Part shown: one piece after another, positions 36,329-44,700 of the stretch
How positions within the stretch are numbered: position 1 is the first letter of the stretch
Layout: each line of letters begins with the position of its first letter
DNA from: VAZQ01 sp963725065
Lineage (GTDB): Bacteria; Pseudomonadota; Alphaproteobacteria; Rhizobiales; Xanthobacteraceae
Direction: 5' to 3'
DNA: 64,000 nt
Assembly (NCBI GenBank): GCA_963725065.1
Contig: CAVRXD010000036.1
Location: 35,043-99,042 of the forward strand
Position numbers and translations under genes: made by a program
The notes under the pieces: model-generated
Seen by the model: only the letters and a program-made list of their open reading frames with translations
The model's database searches: none
Told to the model about the DNA's origin: nothing

Positions 36329-37117
36329 ATGGCTGAACCGTCTCGTCCCGCCCGGCTGTGGTATCAGAGCTTCGTGCATCCGGTCGAGCAGGCGCCTTAC
36401 ATTAAGCGCCTACAAGCGCTGCTCGACGCCTCCGCGTCGCCCGGCATCACATTCGAGGTGCACGGGCTCGACCCACCCGACCACCTTTTCCATCCGCTGA
36501 CGGAATTCCGCTGCGCCGCGCAGGCGATCCGCAACGCACTCGAAGCCGAGCGCGCGGGCTATGACGGCTTCGTCGTCGGACACTTCCAGGAACCCGGCCT
36601 CTTGGAAATCCGCGGCACCCTCGACATCCCCGTGGTCGGATTGGGCGAAGCCAACCTGCTGGCAGCGCTGAGCATGGGGCGGCGGTTCGGACTGGTGACC
36701 ATCGATCCGGTATTCATTGACTGGCACGAGCGCCAGGTCCACGCGCACGGGCTCGATCAGCGCTTCGCGGGCGTGCGCGCGATCCACATGGATCTGCCCG
36801 GCTTCATTCGCGCCTTCACCGATGAGGCGAGCTACACGCAGGTCCGCGCCGATTTCATCGAGCAGGTTCGTCCGCTGGTGGCGCAGGGCGCGGAGGTCAT
36901 CATTCCGGCCGGCGGCCTGCCCATGCTGCTGTTCGCGCGCGAATGCCCGTTCGTGATCGACGGCGCGCTGGTGCTCAGCGGCATCGCCGTGGCGGCGAAG
37001 GCGGCCGAGATGGCGCTCGCGCTGCGCCGCCTCACTGGCGCCGTGGTCAGCCGCCGCGGCACCTATGCCAAGGCGTCGCCGGCTTGCGTGGAAGAGTATC
37101 TGGGCGGACGGTGGTGA
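36329..37117 (+). CDS. Asp/Glu/hydantoin racemase-superfamily protein lacking both usual cysteines
   Basis: A 262-residue two-domain alpha/beta protein. It aligns to the hydantoin racemase family at FVVGHFQEPGLLEIRGTLDI and AEVIIPAGGLPMLLF. In racemases these positions carry catalytic Cys (as in CFGDPG and GCAG); here they read His and Ala. It may be a lyase, isomerase or binding protein of the same fold. A GGAG site lies 9 bases before the ATG. It follows the flavoprotein pair by 127 bp. Confidence 0.75.
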   Translation: MAEPSRPARLWYQSFVHPVEQAPYIKRLQALLDASASPGITFEVHGLDPPDHLFHPLTEFRCAAQAIRNALEAERAGYDGFVVGHFQEPGLLEIRGTLDIPVVGLGEANLLAALSMGRRFGLVTIDPVFIDWHERQVHAHGLDQRFAGVRAIHMDLPGFIRAFTDEASYTQVRADFIEQVRPLVAQGAEVIIPAGGLPMLLFARECPFVIDGALVLSGIAVAAKAAEMALALRRLTGAVVSRRGTYAKASPACVEEYLGGRW

Positions 37118-37131
37118 AGACGGCGGCGAAT

Positions 37132-37317
37132 TACATTGGTCTCGAGCCGGTAGAGAGTGAGCGAATTCCACAGCGGCATCACGACGCCGAATACGACTTC
37201 TTGCAACTCGCGTGATTGATTCGACCGCTTCGGCAAAGAGTTTCGAACACCGAGATTGTGAACGAAAATCGCAACGACGCCGGCGAAGGGACCGAGACCG
37301 ACCGCAACGACGAACAT
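37132..37317 (-). pseudogene. Inverted fragment of a phnE-like permease gene
   Basis: Read on the minus strand, this segment encodes MFVVAVGLGPFAGVVAIF then VHNLGV, and after frame changes KLFAEAVESI and ELQEVVFGVVMPLWNS then LTLYRLETNV. This is the middle of a PhnE permease up to the point where NVR normally follows. The coupling-loop segment (about 15 residues) is missing. The rest of the domain lies on the opposite strand, next to it. Confidence 0.72.
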
Positions 37318-37319
37318 CA

Positions 37320-37493
37320 GTGCGCTCCGCAACGACGCTCGGCATCGTGGGGGCGAGGGGAATCGGTCAGACACTTTACGAAAGCATCCGCAGCTTCCAA
37401 TACGCCGAGACGGCCGCGCAGGTCATCATTGTCGTCGCAACGGTTGTCGCGATCGACATGCTCAGCGCTCGCATCAGGAAGCATCTCGTCTAG
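37320..37493 (+). pseudogene. C-terminal fragment of a phnE-like permease gene
   Basis: On the plus strand from the GTG at 37320 the reading is VRSATTLGIVGARGIGQTL, then ESIRSFQY and a last hydrophobic helix ending IRKHLV and a stop at 37493. This is the usual C-terminus of PhnE. It starts exactly where the neighbouring inverted fragment stops in family order, indicating an inversion of the piece between. Confidence 0.75.
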
Positions 37494-37511
37494 TGATGCG
37501 AAGCGTTGCCG

Positions 37512-38027
37512 CTAGAACGGCAACTTCGGCTGGTCGGCCTTGCAGTGCTCGGAAAAAACAAGATGCAGCGCCTTTTCCGTGCGCTCGATGTTCCCCGGCA
37601 GCGCAATGTGGGCAGACTTGAACCCGAAATTCACCGTCTTCTTATCGGCTTTGAGATACTCCAGAATGGTGTCATCGCCTTCGACCTCCAGTTCGTAAAG
37701 AACCTGCCGGCCGGCATATTTCTTGCTGATGCGGGATACATCCATCTTGAAGCGGTTCAAATAATACCTGGCGTATCTGTTGAGATCAGGCTCGGGAAGC
37801 ACGACGATGCAGGCCTTCGGGTCCACGATTTCGGGGCCGTCCTTCGGATCTATGCGTCCGGTGAAAATGTAGTTGACCGCTTGTTGAAAAACGTCGTCCT
37901 CGCTCATTGCGCGGGTTGGCAGCGGAACCAGCGCAAGAATGGATGCAGCGGCGACGGCCAGGGACAACCAGACCCTGGGACCGCTTCTCGTCCAGAGCGC
38001 CAAGCCCGTCATCACCACACTCCTCAT
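37512..38027 (-). CDS. Secreted hypothetical protein
   Basis: About 171 residues from the ATG at 38027, with an N-terminal hydrophobic signal (VAAASILALVPLPTRAMS). The mature part contains DDVFQQAVNYIFTGRIDPKD and KACIVVLPEPDLNRYARYYL. No domain recognised. From memory, similar proteins occur in Bradyrhizobium-like genomes without assigned role. Confidence 0.65.
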   Translation of the reverse strand: MRSVVMTGLALWTRSGPRVWLSLAVAAASILALVPLPTRAMSEDDVFQQAVNYIFTGRIDPKDGPEIVDPKACIVVLPEPDLNRYARYYLNRFKMDVSRISKKYAGRQVLYELEVEGDDTILEYLKADKKTVNFGFKSAHIALPGNIERTEKALHLVFSEHCKADQPKLPF

Positions 38028-38158
38028 GCTCACGCCAGGCTCCGGCCGCCTCACGGCGATGAAGACCGGATGAGACGCCAAATTATTGCGGAAAGCAGCC
38101 GCCTAATAAAGCAGCATGAGCAGTGCGCGGCGCACAGTCGCGGGGCGAGGCTGGGACG

Positions 38159-39634
38159 TCAATCCTGCTTCATGCGGGCGCCCACGGCCAGGCAACCGGA
38201 GGTAACCAGGTCGAGCAACCGAGGATAAAGCAGCGTCGCGATCAGGGGTACGCAGCACCAGGCGAGCACAATCCAAGGAATCACCCGATACGCGCCGGGC
38301 TGCGGCGGATAGACGTTCACCCAGAGGGTGTAGGCGATCGCCACCGCGGCAAGCGCGGGAATGAACAGCAGCCATCGCGTGCCCTGCCCCGACGGACGCA
38401 TGAGCGCGCCGGCGGCGCTGACGACCACGAGCAGATAGGCGACCAGCAACGCGAGCGCGCCGAGCGTGGAGCCCCAGAAGAACGCATCCGATCCCGAGGC
38501 TCGAAAGCCAACGCGCATCGCCAGATATCCGACGATCGTCGCCAGCAGGACACAGACCGCGGCGTCGCGGGGCGTGCCGCTGGCCGACGACACCCGCGCC
38601 ATCGGGCTCGACGGCAACAAATCCCTCGACAGCGCAAAAAGAATGCGCGAGGCCGCCACGATCGACGCCAATGCGCCTCCCAAAGCGGAACAGATGGCCA
38701 GCCCATCGAACAGATCTCCGGACCAGCCGCCGAAATAGCGCGCCGACAGATCCGCCAGCAGCGAGGTCGACGTGGTGAAGCGCGCGAGGCCGGCCCGATC
38801 GGTGCCGAACCCCAGCGTCTCGGCCGCCGTCACGAGCGTGAAAACGACTCCGGCGCCGAGGACGGTCCCGATCAGCACGCGGGGGATCGTGAACCTCGAC
38901 TTCGTGACTTCCTCGCCCAAGGTCGCGACCTGCTCGAAGCCCGCGAAGGACAGCAGTCCGAACGAGAGTCCCATGGCGATGGCGGAGGCTCCGACGCCCG
39001 CCGCGGGAACCAGGAGATCCCGCAGCGGGGCATCGTTTTGCGGTCCATGTCCCTGCGCCACCAGCAGCAGCACCGCGCAAGCCATCAGCACCATGGCAAC
39101 GACGGCAACGCCTTCGAGAATGATCAGCACCAGGCCGGCGCGCCGCGCAGGAACGATGCTCAGCGGCGCCAGCACCACGGCGGCCAGCACCGTCAAGCCG
39201 AGGCTGGACGCATCGCGCCAGAGATCAAGGCGCTGCAGGAGGTTGGCGCCGAACAGACCGAACGCCCCGAGGCCGACGATGGCAAAGCAGAGATAGGTCC
39301 CGAGCAACGTCCAGCCGGCAACCAGCCCGGCGCGGGGACCCAGGATCGCCGCCACGAACCCATAGGCGGAGCCGGCATTGGGATGCTCGTGGGCCAGGCG
39401 CGCGAAGCACCATGCCACCAGCAGCACGACCACCGTCGACAGCAAGAAGACGAGAGGAACCACGCGGCCGACATGCTCGGCCGGCTCCTGCGGGTTCAGG
39501 TTCATCGCCATCGTGGGCGCCATGCCCGCGACGGCAACAGCGATGGCACCCCATGTGCCGACGCCTTTGAACAGGATGGCGGCAGGGTCAATCGCAGGAC
39601 GATTGTTCATATTGGCGAAACTGGCATGGGACAC
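38159..39634 (-). CDS. APC-superfamily amino acid permease
   Basis: A 491-residue membrane protein with about 12 to 14 hydrophobic segments. Family marks include VAVAGMAPTMAMNLN, RLAHEHPNAGSAYGFVA and GLLSFAGFEQVATLGEEV. It imports an amino acid or polyamine by ion coupling. The substrate is undefined. It is divergent from the sensor kinase gene at 39864. Confidence 0.9.
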   Translation of the reverse strand: MSHASFANMNNRPAIDPAAILFKGVGTWGAIAVAVAGMAPTMAMNLNPQEPAEHVGRVVPLVFLLSTVVVLLVAWCFARLAHEHPNAGSAYGFVAAILGPRAGLVAGWTLLGTYLCFAIVGLGAFGLFGANLLQRLDLWRDASSLGLTVLAAVVLAPLSIVPARRAGLVLIILEGVAVVAMVLMACAVLLLVAQGHGPQNDAPLRDLLVPAAGVGASAIAMGLSFGLLSFAGFEQVATLGEEVTKSRFTIPRVLIGTVLGAGVVFTLVTAAETLGFGTDRAGLARFTTSTSLLADLSARYFGGWSGDLFDGLAICSALGGALASIVAASRILFALSRDLLPSSPMARVSSASGTPRDAAVCVLLATIVGYLAMRVGFRASGSDAFFWGSTLGALALLVAYLLVVVSAAGALMRPSGQGTRWLLFIPALAAVAIAYTLWVNVYPPQPGAYRVIPWIVLAWCCVPLIATLLYPRLLDLVTSGCLAVGARMKQD

Positions 39635-39863
39635 CGCCCAGGTCGAGCGCAGAAGCGGAATCGACCACAGAGCCGAGGAGATGTCCGATGCCGAGCGGCC
39701 TGCGGCCGCGCGCAGCCTCGTTCGTCCCCAGGCAGCACGGCGCCACGTCCCCAGTCAAGGTTGTGAACGCCGCGGGCACGCAGACGCCCTAGATATTTCG
39801 TAGGAGTCGACACTGTCGCCGATCGCTGGCAGGTTTGCGGCATCCGAGCATCATTTTTCGCAC

Positions 39864-42164
39864 ATGAAGCGAACCCTCATCAGTCGCTTCCGCTATTTGG
39901 CCGCGCTCTGGCTCGCCGGCACCGTCGCCCTGGCATGCGCGACCTGGATATGCTTTCAGCTCGGGTTGAATCCCGCGGCCACATCCTTCGTCTATCTGAT
40001 CGTCATCGTGCTGCTGTCGCTGATGGACAGCTTCATTTCGTCGGCGTTGTTCTCCGTCATCGCCGTAGCGTGTCTCAACTTTTTCTTCGTCGAACCGCTC
40101 TACGTCTTCCACGTCGCCGCCGCCTCCGATCTCGCGATGCTGACCGCATTCCTGATCACTTCGCTCGTGGTGACGGGGCTGGTACGGCGGATCCAAAGGC
40201 TCGCCCAGACCCACGGCGAGCAGGCCCAGCTCCTCAATCTCACGCACGATTCGGTTCTCATCCGCGACATGAACGACGTGATCACGTACTGGAACCGCGG
40301 GGCCGAGGACCTCTATGGTTGGAAAAGCGAACACGCGGTCGGCAGGATCGCGCATCAGCTGTTGCAGACGGTCTTTCCCGCGCCGCTTGAGCAAATCACC
40401 GCAACGCTCCTGCGCGACGGCCGCTGGGAAGGCGAGCTGCTCCACATCAAAAGCGACGGAACGAAAGTTTCGGTCGCAAGCCGCTGGTCGCTGCAGCGCG
40501 ACGAGTCGGGGCGACCCCTCCGGACGCTCGAGACCAACGACGATATGACCGTGCGCAAGCGCGCCGAGAGTGCCCTGCGTCGGACGCAGGACACATATCT
40601 CGCCGAAGCGCAACAATTGAGCCAGACCGGCAGCTTCGGCTGGAACCTGTCGAGCGGGCGGATCTTCTGGTCCGAGGAGACCTTCCGGATTTTTGGCTAC
40701 GACCCGCTAAGCGTGCCGACGATCGAGCTGGTGCTGCAACGTGTGCATCCGGACGACCTCGCGGTCACGCGGCAAGTCATCGACCGTGCAGCGCGCGATC
40801 GCCAGGATTTCGATTTCGAGCATCGCCTGCTGATGCCGGACGGCTCGGTGAAGCATCTTCATGTCGTGGCCCACCCCGTAAAGGACGAGCCGGGCGACCT
40901 GCAGTTCATGGGCGCGATCATGGACGTTACCGCGCGCAAGAGCGCGGAAGAAGCGATGCGCGACAGCGAGCAGCGCTATCGCCATCTTTTTCATCATATG
41001 CCGATCGCCATGTTCCAGCTCGACGCACGCGAGCTGGCGAAGCTGTTCAGGGAGTTGCGGGCGCAAGGCGTGACGGATCTGAGTGCCTATCTGGGCCGGA
41101 ACCCCGATTTCCTCCATCGCGCCATGGACGCGCTGGTCGTGAACGAGGTCAATGATCGCTCGGTCCAGATGTTCGGAGCTCGCGATGCGAGCGAGTTGGC
41201 GGGCTCGTTGACGCGCTATTGGAGGGTCAGTCCGGAGGCATTCCAGCGCGGTCTGGAAACCCAATTCCGTGGCGAGCGGATCTTCCAGGAAGAGACCAAA
41301 GTCGCGACCCTGGACGGGCGCGTCATCGACGTTCTTTGCACAAGTGCGCGACTCGGACGGGCCGACGAGCTCGAAATCAGCCTTGTCAGCTTCATCGACA
41401 TCACCGAGCGCGCTCGTGCGCAGGCGGCACTTCAACAACTGCAGGCGAACTTCGCACACGCCTCCCGCATCTCGATGCTGGGAGAACTTACCGCCTTGGT
41501 CGCGCACGAGGTGAATCAGCCACTCGCCGCGGTGGTGACGAACGGCGAGGCGGCGCTGCGCTGGCTCAATCGATCCGAGCCGGAACTGGCTGAGGCTCGC
41601 GAGTCCATTCGGTCGATCGTAGACGACGGACAACGTGCCGGCGACATCATCGCGCGGATCCGCGCGATGGCGGGAGGCCGCGTGCCCCAACCGACCGCGC
41701 TGTCGCTTCATGACATTATCGAGGAGTCGATGATGTTCCTGCGCCACGAATTCCAGTCGAAGGAGGTCGCCGTTTCCCTCGACCTGGCGCCCGCACTTCC
41801 TCCCGTGCTCGGCGACCGTATCCAGCTCCAGCAAGTGGTTGTGAATCTGGGGATCAATGCGGTGCAGGCGATGGCGCACGCGGCAACGGGACGTCGCCAG
41901 CTCGCGATTCGAACCATGCTCACTGGCCGAAATACCCTATGCTGCACGCTGGAAGATAGCGGTCCGGGCATCAAGTCGGATCATCTCACGCAGCTCTTTG
42001 AGCGTTTTTTCACGACCAACGACGGTGGCATGGGGATGGGACTTCCCATTTCCCGATCCATCATCGAAGCACATGGCGGACAAATCCGGGCGGACAACGA
42101 GTCTGCCTTCGGCGGCGCGCGCTTCAGCTTCACGCTGCCTGCAGCAGCCGACCCGGCCGGCTAG
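39864..42164 (+). CDS. Membrane PAS-domain sensor histidine kinase
   Basis: A 766-residue protein. Residues 1-110 hold four hydrophobic helices like the KdpD-type DUF4118 module (LNPAATSFVYLIVIVLLS). Two PAS domains follow at about 120-240 and 255-360, and a third PAS-like region at about 370-505. The kinase H-box is ELTALVAHEVNQPLAAV, His near residue 548. The ATPase domain shows QVVVNLGINAVQAM, EDSGPGI and GMGMGLPISRSIIEAHGG. No response regulator gene is adjacent, so it may be an orphan kinase. The signal is unknown. Confidence 0.92.
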   Translation: MKRTLISRFRYLAALWLAGTVALACATWICFQLGLNPAATSFVYLIVIVLLSLMDSFISSALFSVIAVACLNFFFVEPLYVFHVAAASDLAMLTAFLITSLVVTGLVRRIQRLAQTHGEQAQLLNLTHDSVLIRDMNDVITYWNRGAEDLYGWKSEHAVGRIAHQLLQTVFPAPLEQITATLLRDGRWEGELLHIKSDGTKVSVASRWSLQRDESGRPLRTLETNDDMTVRKRAESALRRTQDTYLAEAQQLSQTGSFGWNLSSGRIFWSEETFRIFGYDPLSVPTIELVLQRVHPDDLAVTRQVIDRAARDRQDFDFEHRLLMPDGSVKHLHVVAHPVKDEPGDLQFMGAIMDVTARKSAEEAMRDSEQRYRHLFHHMPIAMFQLDARELAKLFRELRAQGVTDLSAYLGRNPDFLHRAMDALVVNEVNDRSVQMFGARDASELAGSLTRYWRVSPEAFQRGLETQFRGERIFQEETKVATLDGRVIDVLCTSARLGRADELEISLVSFIDITERARAQAALQQLQANFAHASRISMLGELTALVAHEVNQPLAAVVTNGEAALRWLNRSEPELAEARESIRSIVDDGQRAGDIIARIRAMAGGRVPQPTALSLHDIIEESMMFLRHEFQSKEVAVSLDLAPALPPVLGDRIQLQQVVVNLGINAVQAMAHAATGRRQLAIRTMLTGRNTLCCTLEDSGPGIKSDHLTQLFERFFTTNDGGMGMGLPISRSIIEAHGGQIRADNESAFGGARFSFTLPAAADPAG

Positions 42165-42233
42165 GTCAGAGACGCGGCCGAAGCCCTCGGGGAGCGGGGC
42201 AAGCAATGGGGAAATCAACCGGGCCGGCGCAAC

Positions 42234-43319
42234 TCATGCGACGAGCCCGTCCAGGGCCGACCACTCCACCAGCGATGCGAGTGATGGCACGTCGGGAAGG
42301 TCAACGGCGCCATCAACAATCTTGGGCATCACCGTGGTGACTTGCTCGGTCATCGCCAGAAACCAGGAGACCTCGGCGGGCAATGCGGGATCGGGCAATG
42401 CCGCGGCGAATTGCAAGGCGGCCAACGTCCCGAGCGCGCTTTCGCCCATGAGACCGACCACGCACGCGCAGCCGGACCGTCGCGCAAGCTCTTCCATGCC
42501 GCGTGCGGTCGAGAGCCCGAACCGTCCGGGTTTGATGCTGAGCGCCCTCGCCTCCTGAGCGATAAACAAGCCGGCATCGCGCAGCGAGGTGCAGCCGAAG
42601 TCGACGAGCAGCGGTACCGGACATTCCTGTTGCAGCTTTCGGAACCCGGCGTCGGGAACGAGCGCGCAGGGATCCTCGACCATCACGGCGCCGGCGTCCG
42701 CCATCGCTCGGGAATAATCGGGTGCCTGGTCCGCCGAGTAAGCACCGTTGGCGTCGACATACAGGCGAACCCCGTCCCCCACGGCAGAACGGATCTCTCG
42801 CATGCCGGCGACGTCGACCTCGAGGCCCTGGCCGCCTTTGACCTTGAGCGTCCGAAAGCCGTGACGGGCCACCATGGCGGCCGCCTCGGCAGCCATTGCG
42901 TGCGGCGCCTGCCGCGTGAGCGCCCACGAGAGCTCGACCCGACCCGATCCTCCCCAACGCCGCCACAAGGCCTGGCCGTGGCAGGCGGCATGGAGATCCC
43001 AGCAGGCGTTGTCGATCAGCGTCTTTGCCGCCTGGTTCTCGGGAATGCGGTCGAGCCGCGCGCGCACCTCGACCGGATCATCCAGATCCACCGTCCGCAG
43101 CAGGGGCAGAAAAATCTCTTCGATCGTCGTCACCAGGCTGCGGGCGGTGACGCCGCACCAGGTCGGCTTCACCGTAATCTCGGCAACGCCCGCGAATCCG
43201 GTGTCGCTCTGCAGGCGCAGGAGCACGAACGGCGCCGCCTCTTCGACGATGTCGCTCCATCGTACCGGCCGCTCGTAGCGTAACCGGTAGCAATGCAGCG
43301 CGTGCTCGGCGAGACGCAT
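42234..43319 (-). CDS. Mandelate racemase/muconate lactonizing enzyme-family protein
   Basis: A 361-residue enolase-superfamily enzyme starting at ATG 43319. Catalytic features: the K-x-K motif in FRTLKVKGGQG, metal ligands in YVDANGAY, VMVEDPC and LLVDFGCTS, and the second lysine in LSIKPGRFG. It abstracts an alpha-proton from a carboxylate; the substrate is unknown. It lies 23 bp downstream of a Bug receptor on the same strand, which could supply its substrate. Confidence 0.87.
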   Translation of the reverse strand: MRLAEHALHCYRLRYERPVRWSDIVEEAAPFVLLRLQSDTGFAGVAEITVKPTWCGVTARSLVTTIEEIFLPLLRTVDLDDPVEVRARLDRIPENQAAKTLIDNACWDLHAACHGQALWRRWGGSGRVELSWALTRQAPHAMAAEAAAMVARHGFRTLKVKGGQGLEVDVAGMREIRSAVGDGVRLYVDANGAYSADQAPDYSRAMADAGAVMVEDPCALVPDAGFRKLQQECPVPLLVDFGCTSLRDAGLFIAQEARALSIKPGRFGLSTARGMEELARRSGCACVVGLMGESALGTLAALQFAAALPDPALPAEVSWFLAMTEQVTTVMPKIVDGAVDLPDVPSLASLVEWSALDGLVA

Positions 43320-43342
43320 GGGGCGCACGGCTCCGGTTGTTC

Positions 43343-44308
43343 TCAATCGGCGCTCGCGCCCGACTCCCGGATCAACTGTCCCCACTTGGGCAACTCGACC
43401 GCGACAAACGCGGTGACCTGCTCGGGGCTCATGTATCTCGGCTCCGCTCCAAGCTGGAGCAGCTTGTCGTGGATATCGGGCGAACGGACGATCTTCTCGA
43501 CCTCGGCGCTGAGCTTCGCGACGACCGGCTTCGGGGTTTCGCGCGGCGCGAACAGGGCGTACCACCCCAGAACCTCGAAGCCGGGAAATCCTGCCTCCGC
43601 AACCGTGGGAACATCCGGTACCAGCTCGCTGCGCGCGAGACTGGTGATGGCAAGGGCGCGAAGCTTGCCCGCCTCCACCTGCGGCAACACGGCAGGGACG
43701 GTGAAGAATATGAAATCGACGTCGCCGGTGAGCACGCCGGTCACCGCTTCGGGACCACTTTTGTAGGGCACATGGCGCATGTCGATCCGCGCCATGCTCT
43801 TGAGCAACTCGGCGGCGAGGTGTCCGGAGGTTCCGTTGCCCGCCGATGAATAGGTCAGTTGACCGGGTTTCTCGCGCGCGAGCGCAATCAGATCGGCAAG
43901 CGATTTCACCGGGAGCGACGACTTCGCCACCAGCAGGTTCGGCGCGACCGCGATCATCGCGACGGGCGGGACGTCGCGCATGGGCTCGTAGGTCAGGCGC
44001 TTGAACAGATGCGGTCCCACGGAATGGGTCGGGCTGCCGCTCATCAACAGCGTATAGCCGTCAGGCTGTGCGCGTGCGACCAGTCCCGCGCCCAGGTGTC
44101 CTCCGGCGCCAGGGCGGTTCTCGACGATGACCGGCTGTCCGAGCACCGGCGCCAGCCGTTCGCCGACCATGCGGGCGAGAATATCGGCGGTGCCTCCCGC
44201 GCCGGATGAAACGAGGATATGCACGGGCTTGGTCGGCCAGCTTTGCGCGCTGGCCAAGGTCGGCGCAAGCAACGCAAGAAATGCAAACAGCGTGTCCCGA
44301 ATTCTCAT
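43343..44308 (-). CDS. Bug-family (TctC-like) periplasmic solute receptor
   Basis: A 321-residue protein from ATG 44308 with a signal peptide (ALLAPTLASAQ). Bug hallmarks: WPTKPVHILVSSGAGGTADI, ENRPGAGGHLGAGL and VPTVAEAGFPGFEV. It probably forms an operon with the enolase-superfamily gene downstream, which would fit uptake then breakdown of the same acid. Third Bug gene in the window. Confidence 0.92.
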   Translation of the reverse strand: MRIRDTLFAFLALLAPTLASAQSWPTKPVHILVSSGAGGTADILARMVGERLAPVLGQPVIVENRPGAGGHLGAGLVARAQPDGYTLLMSGSPTHSVGPHLFKRLTYEPMRDVPPVAMIAVAPNLLVAKSSLPVKSLADLIALAREKPGQLTYSSAGNGTSGHLAAELLKSMARIDMRHVPYKSGPEAVTGVLTGDVDFIFFTVPAVLPQVEAGKLRALAITSLARSELVPDVPTVAEAGFPGFEVLGWYALFAPRETPKPVVAKLSAEVEKIVRSPDIHDKLLQLGAEPRYMSPEQVTAFVAVELPKWGQLIRESGASAD

Positions 44309-44700
44309 TCTCGCGCATCCATCCTTTTGATTTTTGGCAAGAGCCTGCCGCACGGGTTCGAGCCCGTTCCGGCCTCGATCGCTACAGCATAACGACAGGA
44401 TCGCCAAGACAGCCCGATCGCGACACGTTGCGCGTGCACCCGCACGGCACCAACATGGCGGATCATCGACAGCTTTCGCGAGGCTTCCCGCGCGCCGCAA
44501 CCTGCGCTATCTGATACCGAGGTCGTTGGCACTATCCGTCGTCATTGCCCGTCGCGATCGGCAGTCCGTCCATCTCGAAAAGGGGCCGCTTTTTCGATGG
44601 ATGCCCGGGTGAAGCGCGGGCGTGACGAAACGAGGATAGTGATCAAGACAAAACAAGCACCGGCTGCTCGATGCGAGCGCGGAGCCGAGGGAGAATACCC
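44309..44700. other. Intergenic region upstream of mmsA, no gene seen
   Basis: About 390 bp between divergent genes without a convincing coding frame. It contains one degenerate half-copy of the palindromic repeat seen at 60 kb (44596-44626). Promoters for the Bug gene and mmsA must lie here. Confidence 0.5.
44596..44626. repeat. Solitary half of a REP-like palindromic repeat
   Basis: Thirty-one bases starting GATGGATGCCCGGGTGAAGC match the arm at 60063-60093 at about 24 of 31 positions. The common Hyphomicrobiales intergenic repeat has this CCGGGTCAAGCCCGG core. Here it stands alone and degenerate. Confidence 0.5.

Noticed and set aside
38123..39766. 547-codon plus-strand frame over the APC permease
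   Set aside because: Composed mainly of R, H, Q, G; the minus-strand permease is real.
44350..44385. GGGTTCGAGCCC, resembling a tRNA T-arm
   Set aside because: No acceptor, D or anticodon arms can be formed from the upstream bases.
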